Source: Candidatus Melainabacteria bacterium
GTDB lineage: Bacteria > Cyanobacteriota > Vampirovibrionia > Obscuribacterales > Obscuribacteraceae
Assembly (NCBI GenBank): GCA_012965515.1
Contig: DTSE01000044.1
Location: forward strand, 1-42,939
Reading direction: 5' to 3'
DNA: 42,939 nt
In this document: positions 1 to 7,481 of the stretch, piece by piece
Numbering within the stretch: position 1 is the first letter of the stretch
Layout: each line of letters opens with the position of its first letter
Made by a program: the position numbers and the translations under genes
The notes under the pieces: model-generated
Told to the model about the DNA's origin: nothing
Databases searched by the model: none
What the model saw: only the letters and a program-made list of their open reading frames with translations

Positions 1-519
1 CATTATCAACATGGAAGTAAGTGGGATACAGAATTTTGGCGTTATGCAAAATCAATATCTGATATCAAAGACCCTGAATGGCCTGTTGCTAAAAAATATT
101 CCATCGAGGTTAAGTTACATTGGACGACTGAAGAACTCTTTGAGGGTATGGGTATTCCCCCGGAGATTTTTCAATCTGGTGGGCGAAGCTCGGGTGGAAA
201 GGGAGCGCCGTCCACCCTGCAAGACTATCTAAAGCAGCTTCATAAGCGAATCAAGCGTGCATGGTCCCCCCCGAATGGAGATCCGCGCGTTGCTCAGATT
301 CTTTTTCGCATAACCAAAGACGGCAAGCTCAAACAAATAAGACTGATTCGTTCGTCAGGCAGTTCCGACTGCGACGAATCCGCGATGAACGCCATCGCTG
401 CCTGCGCGCCGTTCAAAGGCTTGCCTGCGGATTTCGCAGCAGACAGTTTGGACATCAAATATACTTTCAATTACAAAATCGACTCTTTGTCTGAAGTTCC
501 GGCAGCAAGAATTCGCTGA
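1..519 (+). CDS. TonB C-terminal-like domain protein, 5' end outside window
   Basis: The reading frame is open from base 1 to the TGA at 517-519, so the gene begins before the window; the internal ATG at 148 is not needed as a start. The last ~75 residues (DPRVAQILFRITKDGKLKQI, then a DCDESAMNAI helix and a closing YTFNYKI strand) have the pattern of the TonB C-terminal fold: strand, strand, helix with a conserved 'A+ +AI' core, strand. This fold occurs in true energy transducers and in many stand-alone proteins of uncertain role. The visible upstream part has no membrane segment or Pro-rich linker, so I would not call it a TonB transducer. The next gene starts 3 bp after the stop, suggesting co-transcription. 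Confidence 0.7.
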   Translation, partial: HYQHGSKWDTEFWRYAKSISDIKDPEWPVAKKYSIEVKLHWTTEELFEGMGIPPEIFQSGGRSSGGKGAPSTLQDYLKQLHKRIKRAWSPPNGDPRVAQILFRITKDGKLKQIRLIRSSGSSDCDESAMNAIAACAPFKGLPADFAADSLDIKYTFNYKIDSLSEVPAARIR

Positions 520-522
520 CGA

Positions 523-984
523 ATGAAATTCAAACATCTATCTCGAATTGCCATGACGCTTACCGCTTGCTCTGTAATTGCCTGCACGGACAGACGGCAG
601 GAGATCAGTTACAGTCCTCACGTAGACTGGGGAGTGGACGAGTACGAATTCTTCGACTTGACGAAAGCTGCGGTCGAAAAGAAATTTGATGGCGTTCTGT
701 GTTTCAAACATGGCTTCCAGCGACTGCATTTGATAGACGGACCTCACTTAAATTATCTGGGTCCGACATTTCGCATCGGCTTCACCGATGGAAAGGTGAC
801 TTCTGTTCAAGGCGTTTTTGAAGGGTGTAAAGAGACACTCTTCCGGCCGCCGTTCAGTAACAAAAAGGATGCCCTGAAATTCGCCATAGAAGGGCTCAGC
901 AGTGCAAATGCAAGCGATACAAGAACTCTAAATAAGCTAGCGGCAGCGAGAAAAGAACTCGCCGCCGTCGAAGCTTCCCAGTGA
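523..984 (+). CDS. Small putative lipoprotein, unknown function
   Basis: A 153-residue protein beginning MKFKHLSRIAMTLTACSVIAC. The positively charged start, short hydrophobic stretch and VIAC ending at Cys21 fit a type II signal peptide (lipobox), so export and lipid anchoring are likely. The mature part has two Cys (near CFKHGF and FEGCKE) that could form a disulfide, and an Ala/Lys-rich helical tail. I recognise no family. It starts 3 bp after the upstream TonB-C-like gene and probably shares its transcript. Its stop lies 16 bp from the convergent EF-hand gene. Confidence 0.65.
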   Translation: MKFKHLSRIAMTLTACSVIACTDRRQEISYSPHVDWGVDEYEFFDLTKAAVEKKFDGVLCFKHGFQRLHLIDGPHLNYLGPTFRIGFTDGKVTSVQGVFEGCKETLFRPPFSNKKDALKFAIEGLSSANASDTRTLNKLAAARKELAAVEASQ

Positions 985-997
985 ATTGCTCAATTCA
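982..997. terminator. Small inverted repeat between convergent genes
   Basis: TGAATTG (982-988), two bases, then CAATTCA (991-997): a 7-bp perfect inverted repeat that overlaps the stop codon of the lipoprotein gene and sits between two convergent ends. It is AT-rich and has no clear U tract, so a terminator role is only suggested by position. Confidence 0.25.
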
Positions 998-999
998 GA

Positions 1000-1545
1000 C
1001 TATTCATTGCACGGACAGCATAGATTTTCTGGACTGCCGTCTTCCCCGATTGCCGGAGCTACCGTAACAGCACCGTAATAGACTGTTTCAGGCTCCATTT
1101 CCGGCTCACGTCTTGCGTCATTGGCATTGTCCCAGATTTCGCCGGTTTCCAAATTTTCAAACCAGTCAAAAGGATCGAAGCCGCTGCGCACCTCATCAAA
1201 TCTGGTCAACGCGTACTCAGCGGCAATACGGTCTAGCACGCTAGTGTCGTCTTTGGCTAAAACCTCTTCCAATTCGCCTTTCGTGATGTCTCCGTCATCG
1301 TCAAGATCCAGCACATCTCGTCTTTTGAATAAAAGAACAGGCAGCACTGCAGTTTTTTCCATCATACGCATAGCATCGAAACGCATTCTGGGATCTGCAT
1401 CCAGACCTATTCTTGCAGCTGCAATTTCCGCATTGTCTGCCAAGCCAAAGCTGTCATCCGAATCGACTCCCAGAAAGTCGCTATTCATGTCGCTTTTCAC
1501 ATACTCGTAGACTTGAGCGCAAAAACCTCTAATAGAATCTTTCAT
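1000..1545 (-). CDS. EF-hand calcium-binding-like protein
   Basis: A 181-residue acidic protein. Residues 80-91 form a textbook EF-hand loop: Asp at loop positions 1, 3 and 5, Gly at 6, Ile at 8 and Glu at 12 (DLDDDGDITKGE), followed by a helix. No second canonical loop is visible; FDPFDWFENLETGEIW further on may be a degenerate one. There is no signal peptide, so it is probably cytoplasmic or exported by a route not visible here. I chose the ATG at 1545, which has GAGGA six bases upstream, over a TTG two codons earlier. The C-terminus is Cys-rich (LCCPC). The gene lies just downstream of another charged protein on the same strand. Confidence 0.7.
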   Translation of the reverse strand: MKDSIRGFCAQVYEYVKSDMNSDFLGVDSDDSFGLADNAEIAAARIGLDADPRMRFDAMRMMEKTAVLPVLLFKRRDVLDLDDDGDITKGELEEVLAKDDTSVLDRIAAEYALTRFDEVRSGFDPFDWFENLETGEIWDNANDARREPEMEPETVYYGAVTVAPAIGEDGSPENLCCPCNE

Positions 1546-1589
1546 ATACAATCCTCATTTACTGTGGAAGTATGCGGTTCGAAAAACGC

Positions 1590-2588
1590 TCAACTGATGC
1601 TGCTTTCTCTACCGGACCAGACATCACCAACGTAGTTCAAAGGACGACCATGGGCATCTACCTGTCTGTAGTATTGCCCTTCGCGTTCAATCGCACGCAG
1701 AACAATTCTCTCTTTACCGTTTTCATCTTCCGCAAACAAGTGAACGTAGTTGCGATCGCTTCCTGGGGCAACCGGTGCAATGGCAATCCGGCAACGAACG
1801 GGCTTGCCATGATCGAGAAGAACGATCTCTTCTTTGCCGGCGGCATGCAAGGCTTCTATCGCTTTCAGCTTGTCCTCAGGGCTTGCCTTGGGATTTTCCA
1901 GGATATCCATGGCTTCGGCAACTTCGTCCTTCTTGCTTCCTGACTTTTCAGCATCATTGTCTTTCGCCGATTTCGCCTTCTCCGCGGAATTGTGGTCTCC
2001 TTCGCCAGATTCGTCATCCTGCTCGCCGTCTCTCTCATTCTCGGAGTTCTTCTGATTCTTCTGTTCTTCGTAAGCGCGCTGTTCTTCTTTTTTCTGGACA
2101 GCCTCATCGAGAGTCGTCTCATGCTCGTCCCTGGCCCACTCGGTGATCTCATCGGCAGTGAGGTCCCCGGTGTCGAACATATTCCAACTGCTTTCATCGG
2201 TCATGTCGTGGAAATTGCTTTTAACGTACTCAAGCGCTCTGCGCAGTTCCGGGGTCAACGGGCTGCCATCCGGGAGTTGACCTGCGGCGAGCACTGCATC
2301 CACATCCTCCTCAGTCATATTGTTAGACTCACCGGTATCATCTTTTACGGCGCCGGCGATTACCTGCACAACGGCCGCGTTATCGCCCGTCAGTTCGTAA
2401 ACGACATTTTCTTCCTCAGTCAATTCCACACGTGGAAGCAAACCAGCGTCTACTTCTCTTTGTGTTCTCTGCGCGTTGGCGTCGTTGCGATTTTCCCTTT
2501 CGCTCTCAATACACTCCGAATAGGCTTGCTGAGAGAAAGAACCATCAGGACGCATTGCACGGGCATCACAAGCTTCAGCTCTGTACAT
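1590..2588 (-). CDS. Highly charged hypothetical protein
   Basis: A 332-residue protein of no family I recognise. The start at 2588 has a strong AGGAG motif 7-8 bases upstream; the open frame extends 33 codons further but without an equal ribosome site. The middle (about residues 160-235) is low-complexity Glu/Lys/Asp/Asn and looks disordered. Before it, GDLTADEITEW recalls an EF-hand-like calcium loop. The C-terminal ~80 residues are ordered and beta-rich (VRCRIAIAPV, ERIVLRAIEREGQYYRQV). A similar strand pattern occurs in the middle of the protein at 6428-7411. Only ~45 bp separate it from the EF-hand gene downstream, so they are probably co-transcribed. Confidence 0.65.
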   Translation of the reverse strand: MYRAEACDARAMRPDGSFSQQAYSECIESERENRNDANAQRTQREVDAGLLPRVELTEEENVVYELTGDNAAVVQVIAGAVKDDTGESNNMTEEDVDAVLAAGQLPDGSPLTPELRRALEYVKSNFHDMTDESSWNMFDTGDLTADEITEWARDEHETTLDEAVQKKEEQRAYEEQKNQKNSENERDGEQDDESGEGDHNSAEKAKSAKDNDAEKSGSKKDEVAEAMDILENPKASPEDKLKAIEALHAAGKEEIVLLDHGKPVRCRIAIAPVAPGSDRNYVHLFAEDENGKERIVLRAIEREGQYYRQVDAHGRPLNYVGDVWSGRESSIS

Positions 2589-2914
2589 AGTAATTTCTCC
2601 TTTTGTGGCACAGACAAGCCGGCAAAGCAAGCTCACCAGCCTGCTGACGAAAGTCAGAGTGCATAGGGGGTTTGCACAGTCAACCAAGACGCCTGAAGAG
2701 AATCCTCAGCGGTCGTCTCCCTTTTCGCTCAACAAGCGCCTCAGTTGCTGGCTAGCGCAAAATCGTATAGGTGCTGGGTTAGGGGCGTGATTGCTGCACC
2801 TGACTTGGGGTCCAAGGGGCTGCTCTTCACGTTGACAAAGTAAACCCTGTCACTGACATTTGACTGACAAAATCTTCAGACTCAAAAACTATTTGAGTTC
2901 GAGCGGCAACTTTA
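2589..2914. other. Intergenic region, no gene seen
   Basis: This stretch separates the charged-protein gene from the end of the histidine kinase gene, both on the minus strand. It should hold the promoter of the former and the terminator of the latter. I see a cluster of TGAC words near 2848-2868 and a TTGACA at 2832 on the plus strand, but no convincing -10 partner and no strong hairpin. Confidence 0.5.
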
Positions 2915-4675
2915 TCAAACTTCCTTTATAGGCAAACGAATCTCAAATGTAGTACCGGAACCAAGTTCGCTCCGCACCAAGAGACTCCCACCGTGCAGTT
3001 CCACGAGTTTCTTGCATATCTCCAGACCGAGGCCGAAGCCTTGTTTATGCTGTCCGGAAGACTCTTTGACTTGTTTGAATTTATCAAATATGAAAGGCAA
3101 CGACTCTTTGTCAATACCGGGACCTTCATCCACGACAAGAATTTTGCTGACGGCGTCTTCCTTGCCGTATTTGAGAAAAACCTTTTTGCCGGCCGGGGAA
3201 AATTTGACAGCGTTGCCAATCAGGTTAACCAAAACCTGCACGATACGCCCACTTTCACAATATATAAATTGATTGCTGTCATCCCGTTCAATCGTTATGT
3301 CTTTCGCTTTCGCCAACATCTCCACGCCCGGCAATGTCTCGTCGATCAAGTCATTGAATGTTACCAGCTCCAGATCGAGCGACAGTTGCCCGCTGTCTAA
3401 GCGCTCCAACTCCAGCAAGTCATTGATCAAAAACATGAGCCTGTTGTTGCTGGCAATCGATCTATCTACTAATGTCTTGCCGCGATCGCTCAAATTCCCG
3501 ATAGACGGATCGCTCTTCAACAGGTCCAGCGTGAGCAAATTAGCCGATACAGGCGTACGCAGGTCATGGCTTACCATCGCCATAAAGCTCTGTTTCATCC
3601 GCTCGAGTTCCTTGCGTGCGCCAATATCGTGCGCAACGCAAAAGTATGCGTGCTCAGAATCGGACCAATGAACAGAGATTTGGACTTCAACATTCTGATT
3701 GTTATCACCTGCGAGTTTTGTTTCGAATACTTGATCTACACCTATGGTACGAGCCTTCTCAATTGCGTCCGTCGCACCGCCTAAAACATTGGCAACGTGC
3801 TGTCCTAAGAGTTCCTCAGGCTTCACGCCAAGCAGCTTCTGGACTGCATCGCTGACGAAGGAAAAACGCAGCTTGGAATCGATAGCAAAAATCCACTCAC
3901 CTGAGTTTTTCAAAATTGCTCGTTCACGCTCGCTCAATTGCTTAATCGATTTCGCCATCAAGTGAAACGTTCTATCTACATCGGCTAGTTCATCGGCTCC
4001 TTTCATCTGTGGCAGCAACTTCTCTCCCCGTGCCAGATTCTCAGAGTTTTGCTTCAACACTTTCAACTGCTTCGAAGTCAAAAATATCACGTAGCCGGCA
4101 ATTCCAAACGTCACGACCGCACAGAGAATCGCCGATTGCAGAGCCAATTCGTCGAAGTGTTTACGCTTTGCCTGCACGACAACCAACATTTGTTTGTACT
4201 TCAATTCCTGTTGAATTTGAGCGTGTTCCATAATGGAAAGCGCGCTGCGCCCCAGCTTTGTGAACCGGAGCGTTTTGCTCAAATCGCGCAGATTTACATC
4301 GTTTTCGTCCTCGTCGATAGTTGACTGAACGGTTTCTTCAATCTCCGAGAGAACCGCTTGCACTTCTTGCATATGCCGTTCGGTGCCGGCAATTGCAGCC
4401 ATATCCTCACGCAATTTCTTCATTCTTTCCAAATGATGGATTGAACGCTCCTTTTTAAGAGCCGTGCGCTTCGACTTGTAGCTGACTATATCGGAAAGAG
4501 AATCCATGCCGGCCTTTACGGCCTTGCCGATGACGATCACCACGTCTTTCTGCCGCCGCTCCTCGATATACGCTCTATCCAGCTCTTCTTGCGCGGTCTT
4601 CACCTGAGTCAATAGATAACACTGCAGGACGAGCGGAATCACAGCAAGTAGAGCCAGTCGATGCCAAAGTTTCAT
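2915..4675 (-). CDS. Membrane sensor histidine kinase with PAS domain
   Basis: A 586-residue sensor kinase that autophosphorylates on His and passes the phosphate to the response regulator encoded just upstream. Layout: TM1 (about 7-23), a ~150-residue helical extracytoplasmic region (CHASE3-like in appearance), TM2 (about 179-200), HAMP-like linker, PAS domain (about 250-355), then the kinase core. The H-box is MVSHDLRTP with His370; the N-box is NLIGNAVKF (Asn488); the G1 box is VDEGPGI; then an F-box and GFGLGL. All catalytic motifs look intact. I chose the ATG at 4675 because TM1 follows directly; a TTG at 4699 is the alternative. The regulator gene ends 27 bp upstream, making a standard two-component operon. 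The signal is unknown. Confidence 0.92.
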   Translation of the reverse strand: MKLWHRLALLAVIPLVLQCYLLTQVKTAQEELDRAYIEERRQKDVVIVIGKAVKAGMDSLSDIVSYKSKRTALKKERSIHHLERMKKLREDMAAIAGTERHMQEVQAVLSEIEETVQSTIDEDENDVNLRDLSKTLRFTKLGRSALSIMEHAQIQQELKYKQMLVVVQAKRKHFDELALQSAILCAVVTFGIAGYVIFLTSKQLKVLKQNSENLARGEKLLPQMKGADELADVDRTFHLMAKSIKQLSERERAILKNSGEWIFAIDSKLRFSFVSDAVQKLLGVKPEELLGQHVANVLGGATDAIEKARTIGVDQVFETKLAGDNNQNVEVQISVHWSDSEHAYFCVAHDIGARKELERMKQSFMAMVSHDLRTPVSANLLTLDLLKSDPSIGNLSDRGKTLVDRSIASNNRLMFLINDLLELERLDSGQLSLDLELVTFNDLIDETLPGVEMLAKAKDITIERDDSNQFIYCESGRIVQVLVNLIGNAVKFSPAGKKVFLKYGKEDAVSKILVVDEGPGIDKESLPFIFDKFKQVKESSGQHKQGFGLGLEICKKLVELHGGSLLVRSELGSGTTFEIRLPIKEV

Positions 4676-4702
4676 ACAATGCCCACTGCCGGTTTCCAAA
4701 AG

Positions 4703-5395
4703 TCAATCACGAAATTGCAATCGCTCTTTTTCAACTTTGTAGCCCATGCCTTTTACGTTTACGATTATCGACTCTTCACCTTCTACATCAAGTTTGCTTC
4801 GCAATCTCTTGATCGTTTGCCAGACCGCGGCTTCCGATGCATCGGATTCGGAACTCCACACATGCTCGAGCAGCGCCTCCGTATCAAAGCAATGGTCGGC
4901 GCGCCTTACTAAAAATTCCAAAACTGCAAACTCTTTGGGCAAAAGCTTGAGCTTAACGCCCTTTCTCCGAACGACTTTGGAAGCAATATCTATTTCCAAA
5001 TCACCGACAGTCAGATTGCTTGGACAGTAGTTGGCCGGGCGCCGCAAAAGCGCATTGAGACGGGAGGACAACTCTCTAAAGTCAAACGGTTTGGTCAGAT
5101 AATCATCGGCGCCGGAGGAAAACCCCTGCACACGGAAATCGACATCCGACTTACCGGTGAGCATCAAAACCGGCGTCACACCACCGATATCGCGAAACTG
5201 CTTCAGCACGTCAATGCCTGCAATATCCGGAAGCATCCAGTCGAGGACTGCTACGTCATATGAATACAGTTTCAGTCGATCAAAGCCTTCCTGCCCTTCT
5301 GCCACGTGCTCTACAACGTGCTGTGCATTTTCCAATTGTTCTTTTATCGATGCCGCCAATTGCTGATCATCTTCAATCAAAAGAATCTTGGCCAT
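4703..5395 (-). CDS. OmpR-family response regulator
   Basis: A 230-residue transcription regulator. The receiver domain (about 1-115) has the acidic pair at residues 9-10, phospho-acceptor Asp52 (VLDWMLPD), Thr80 and Lys102 (TKPFDF). The C-terminal winged helix (about 130-225) has the OmpR/PhoB signature, including LLPKEFAVLEFL and VNVKGMGYKV. The start at 5395 (MAKILLIEDD) sits exactly where receiver domains begin, with GGAAAA upstream; the open frame runs 26 codons further but without homology. It is followed by its partner histidine kinase. The divergent exported protein at 5508 could be one of its targets, since they share a 112-bp intergenic region. Confidence 0.93.
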   Translation of the reverse strand: MAKILLIEDDQQLAASIKEQLENAQHVVEHVAEGQEGFDRLKLYSYDVAVLDWMLPDIAGIDVLKQFRDIGGVTPVLMLTGKSDVDFRVQGFSSGADDYLTKPFDFRELSSRLNALLRRPANYCPSNLTVGDLEIDIASKVVRRKGVKLKLLPKEFAVLEFLVRRADHCFDTEALLEHVWSSESDASEAAVWQTIKRLRSKLDVEGEESIIVNVKGMGYKVEKERLQFRD

Positions 5396-5507
5396 TGTGC
5401 TTTTCCGACACGTTCCCGAAAGGTTAGTCGCTTCTGTTCCGGTCAATAATGACACAATCGAGATTATCTGCAAAGCTAAGGAAAGTCATGCAGAAGAACA
5501 TATCAAG

Positions 5508-6263
5508 ATGAAACCATTCTCCCGCCGCCGCCTGTCTTTTGCGATTCTGTGTTCAGCGGCCTCTGCGTGTCTGTGCCTTCCGGCATGGTCTCAGCCGAAA
5601 GTCGCATATTTGCACCTGACACAAGCGCATCACGTACTTGGCCCGCTCGATGTTTACGCATCCAACAGACTGTCAGTGCTAAGACTCAAGAAGATGGATT
5701 GCACGATATACATCGATGCCAGGCAGAAAGACCCAAACGTCACTCTGGTTAACTCAACCAGAAAGAGTTTCTTCCAAACCCCCCTTTCCAAATTCGAATA
5801 CAGCCTTGTCACAACCTTGGACACAATCTCTGATCTCGACTGGGAGCCAAAATTCTGGAAATTCTTCGGCAAAACCACTATCTGCGGATTTACGGCCGAC
5901 GAGTACCGTTACAGAGGCACAGTGGGAATGTATGAACGTAAGCAGATGCCCTATTTGCCGGGCAAACGCGGCGAAACGACGGTCAAATCGCAAGTTATTT
6001 GCTTGCAAACCCCTCAGGTCACAAAGGCATTGTGCGACCTGCTCAAAAAGATGGAGCATCTGCCTGTGCTCGGAGGAATTCCTCTTATGATGGAAACGAC
6101 CTATACAATCGGTCGCCCGCGCAATCAACTTGCCACGATAAAGATTGCTCTCGAGCAGCTGGATGAAATGAAGCTCCCCGACCTGACAAAGCATACAAAA
6201 GTCTCAAGGTCTTCAGAAATTTTCTACAGCAAAGTGAATGTCTTCGACCTCTTAGGAGATTGA
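5508..6263 (+). CDS. Exported protein of unknown function
   Basis: A 251-residue protein with a clear signal peptide: a basic n-region (KPFSRRR), a hydrophobic core and an AWSQ cleavage site near residue 29. The mature part is mixed alpha/beta with several Cys (MDCTIY, TICGFT, VICLQT, ALCDLL), which suits an oxidising compartment. A stretch reading FGKTTICGFTADEYRYRG is reminiscent of DUF4412-like periplasmic proteins that report on a bound 'anchor' strand, but that is only an impression. I chose the ATG at 5508 because the signal peptide begins there. It is divergent from the two-component operon and might be regulated by it. Confidence 0.7.
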   Translation: MKPFSRRRLSFAILCSAASACLCLPAWSQPKVAYLHLTQAHHVLGPLDVYASNRLSVLRLKKMDCTIYIDARQKDPNVTLVNSTRKSFFQTPLSKFEYSLVTTLDTISDLDWEPKFWKFFGKTTICGFTADEYRYRGTVGMYERKQMPYLPGKRGETTVKSQVICLQTPQVTKALCDLLKKMEHLPVLGGIPLMMETTYTIGRPRNQLATIKIALEQLDEMKLPDLTKHTKVSRSSEIFYSKVNVFDLLGD

Positions 6264-6427
6264 ATCGGCAATGGCGCACGATGGCGTTCGCAACAAACGA
6301 TTTAATGCTCTGACCCAAAATTGACATAAGTACGCTCCAAAAAAGTTTCCTGCAATCAATATCGTGGAACCATCGGCAGCAACCAGCCGACTTGATTGGT
6401 TTTGAGGACGGCAGGAGGATTTTATAC

Positions 6428-7411
6428 ATGCTTACAAGAGCAGAAGCGACACAACAAGGAAAGAAATTTGCAGAGCAGTGGGATTCGGAAAAACACACGG
6501 TCTCGCAAGACAGCATGAAAAATTTCGCCCAAGACCTCAACTCTTTTAACAGCCTGTCCGCGCCGCAAAAGAACTCTCTCAAATGGGCAGAACTGCAAGG
6601 AGCAACCGACGGTTTGATCAAACGAAATGTTCTACCCAATCTCGATGTTGCCGACGACAAGACAAATCTGCGCAACTGCCGAGTTGTCGGACTCACCGCA
6701 GATGGTGACAAAAATCTGCAAAATGATGACCTGGTTATTGCCATTGGACGCAAACGAGACAATGCAACAAAGGCTGAGAACGTGGTCATACTGGGACAAG
6801 ACGGGAAATTCTACCAAGCACGCCAAGTCAAAAGCGGGTATGTAAGGTCGGATGTTCTTGTCGCGGGAAATGCAGCAGAACTCGAGCGCAAATACAACCG
6901 CGAAGGATTTGCTCCCCAAACTGGCGAACAAGAAAAATCGAAAGGAGCGCCAGAAACCCAGCCAGGCAAGCCGGAAACAAAGAAAGAAAAAACAGATGCC
7001 GACAAGGAAAAGACAGAACCGGCACAAAAGCGACCAAGCGAAATCGCAGAAGATCAAAGTAATCGCGGTAATCCTGCCGATCTCGAAATCTTCAGAAAAG
7101 ACTTGCGCTCGTTTCAAAAATACTCACCTTACAGCGATGAAACAGCACAACGCGAATTGGACAGACTGGCAAAGACGTACAGTGAACTCTCAAACGACCA
7201 ACAGAAAGCAGCATTCCAAGACATAGTTCAAAGCAATGATTACGTCTACAACGACGTCTGGTTGCGCGGATTCTTCGCTACTCGCCCCCAGATTGCAATT
7301 CAACGCGGGGAGGATGGAACAATCAGATTCTCGGCAGGATGGACAGACGGCACCAGTCTTTTCCATCAACCGCGAAACCATCGAATCTTTTCTGAAAAAT
7401 ACGAGCTGTAG
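6428..7411 (+). CDS. Charged hypothetical protein
   Basis: A 327-residue protein without signal peptide or membrane segment; I recognise no family. The start at 6428 has AGGAGGA upstream. It has three parts. The first is an N-terminal helical region (about 1-75). The second is a beta-rich middle (about 78-150: NCRVVGLTADGD, VVILGQDGKFYQARQV). The third follows a Lys/Glu/Pro/Gln linker (about 165-215) and is a second helical region. The two helical regions share a weak motif (FAQDLNSF and FRKDLRSF), perhaps an internal duplication. The middle resembles the C-terminal domain of the charged protein at 1590-2588. A perfect hairpin follows 30 bp after the stop. Confidence 0.65.
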   Translation: MLTRAEATQQGKKFAEQWDSEKHTVSQDSMKNFAQDLNSFNSLSAPQKNSLKWAELQGATDGLIKRNVLPNLDVADDKTNLRNCRVVGLTADGDKNLQNDDLVIAIGRKRDNATKAENVVILGQDGKFYQARQVKSGYVRSDVLVAGNAAELERKYNREGFAPQTGEQEKSKGAPETQPGKPETKKEKTDADKEKTEPAQKRPSEIAEDQSNRGNPADLEIFRKDLRSFQKYSPYSDETAQRELDRLAKTYSELSNDQQKAAFQDIVQSNDYVYNDVWLRGFFATRPQIAIQRGEDGTIRFSAGWTDGTSLFHQPRNHRIFSEKYEL

Positions 7412-7440
7412 GAAACCCAGCCCCTTCGAGAGACGCCGCC

Positions 7441-7465
7441 AGAGAAGCTGACAGTCAGCTTCTCT
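7441..7465. terminator. Hairpin terminator between convergent genes
   Basis: AGAGAAGCTG (7441-7450), five bases, then CAGCTTCTCT (7456-7465): a perfect 10-bp stem between the ends of two convergent genes. No long U tract follows on either strand, but the position suits a shared bidirectional terminator. Confidence 0.65.
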
Positions 7466-7481
7466 TCGGTGCATCCATTGC

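Noticed and set aside
1..519. Energy-transducing TonB
   Set aside because: No membrane anchor or Pro-rich linker is visible and no ExbB/ExbD genes are near; only the C-terminal fold is similar.
1992..2666. Long plus-strand open frame opposite the charged protein
   Set aside because: It is antisense to a better-supported gene with a strong ribosome site; its hydrophobic product comes from reading acidic codons backwards.
6085..6789. 234-codon minus-strand frame
   Set aside because: It crosses the ends of two well-supported plus-strand genes and their intergenic region.
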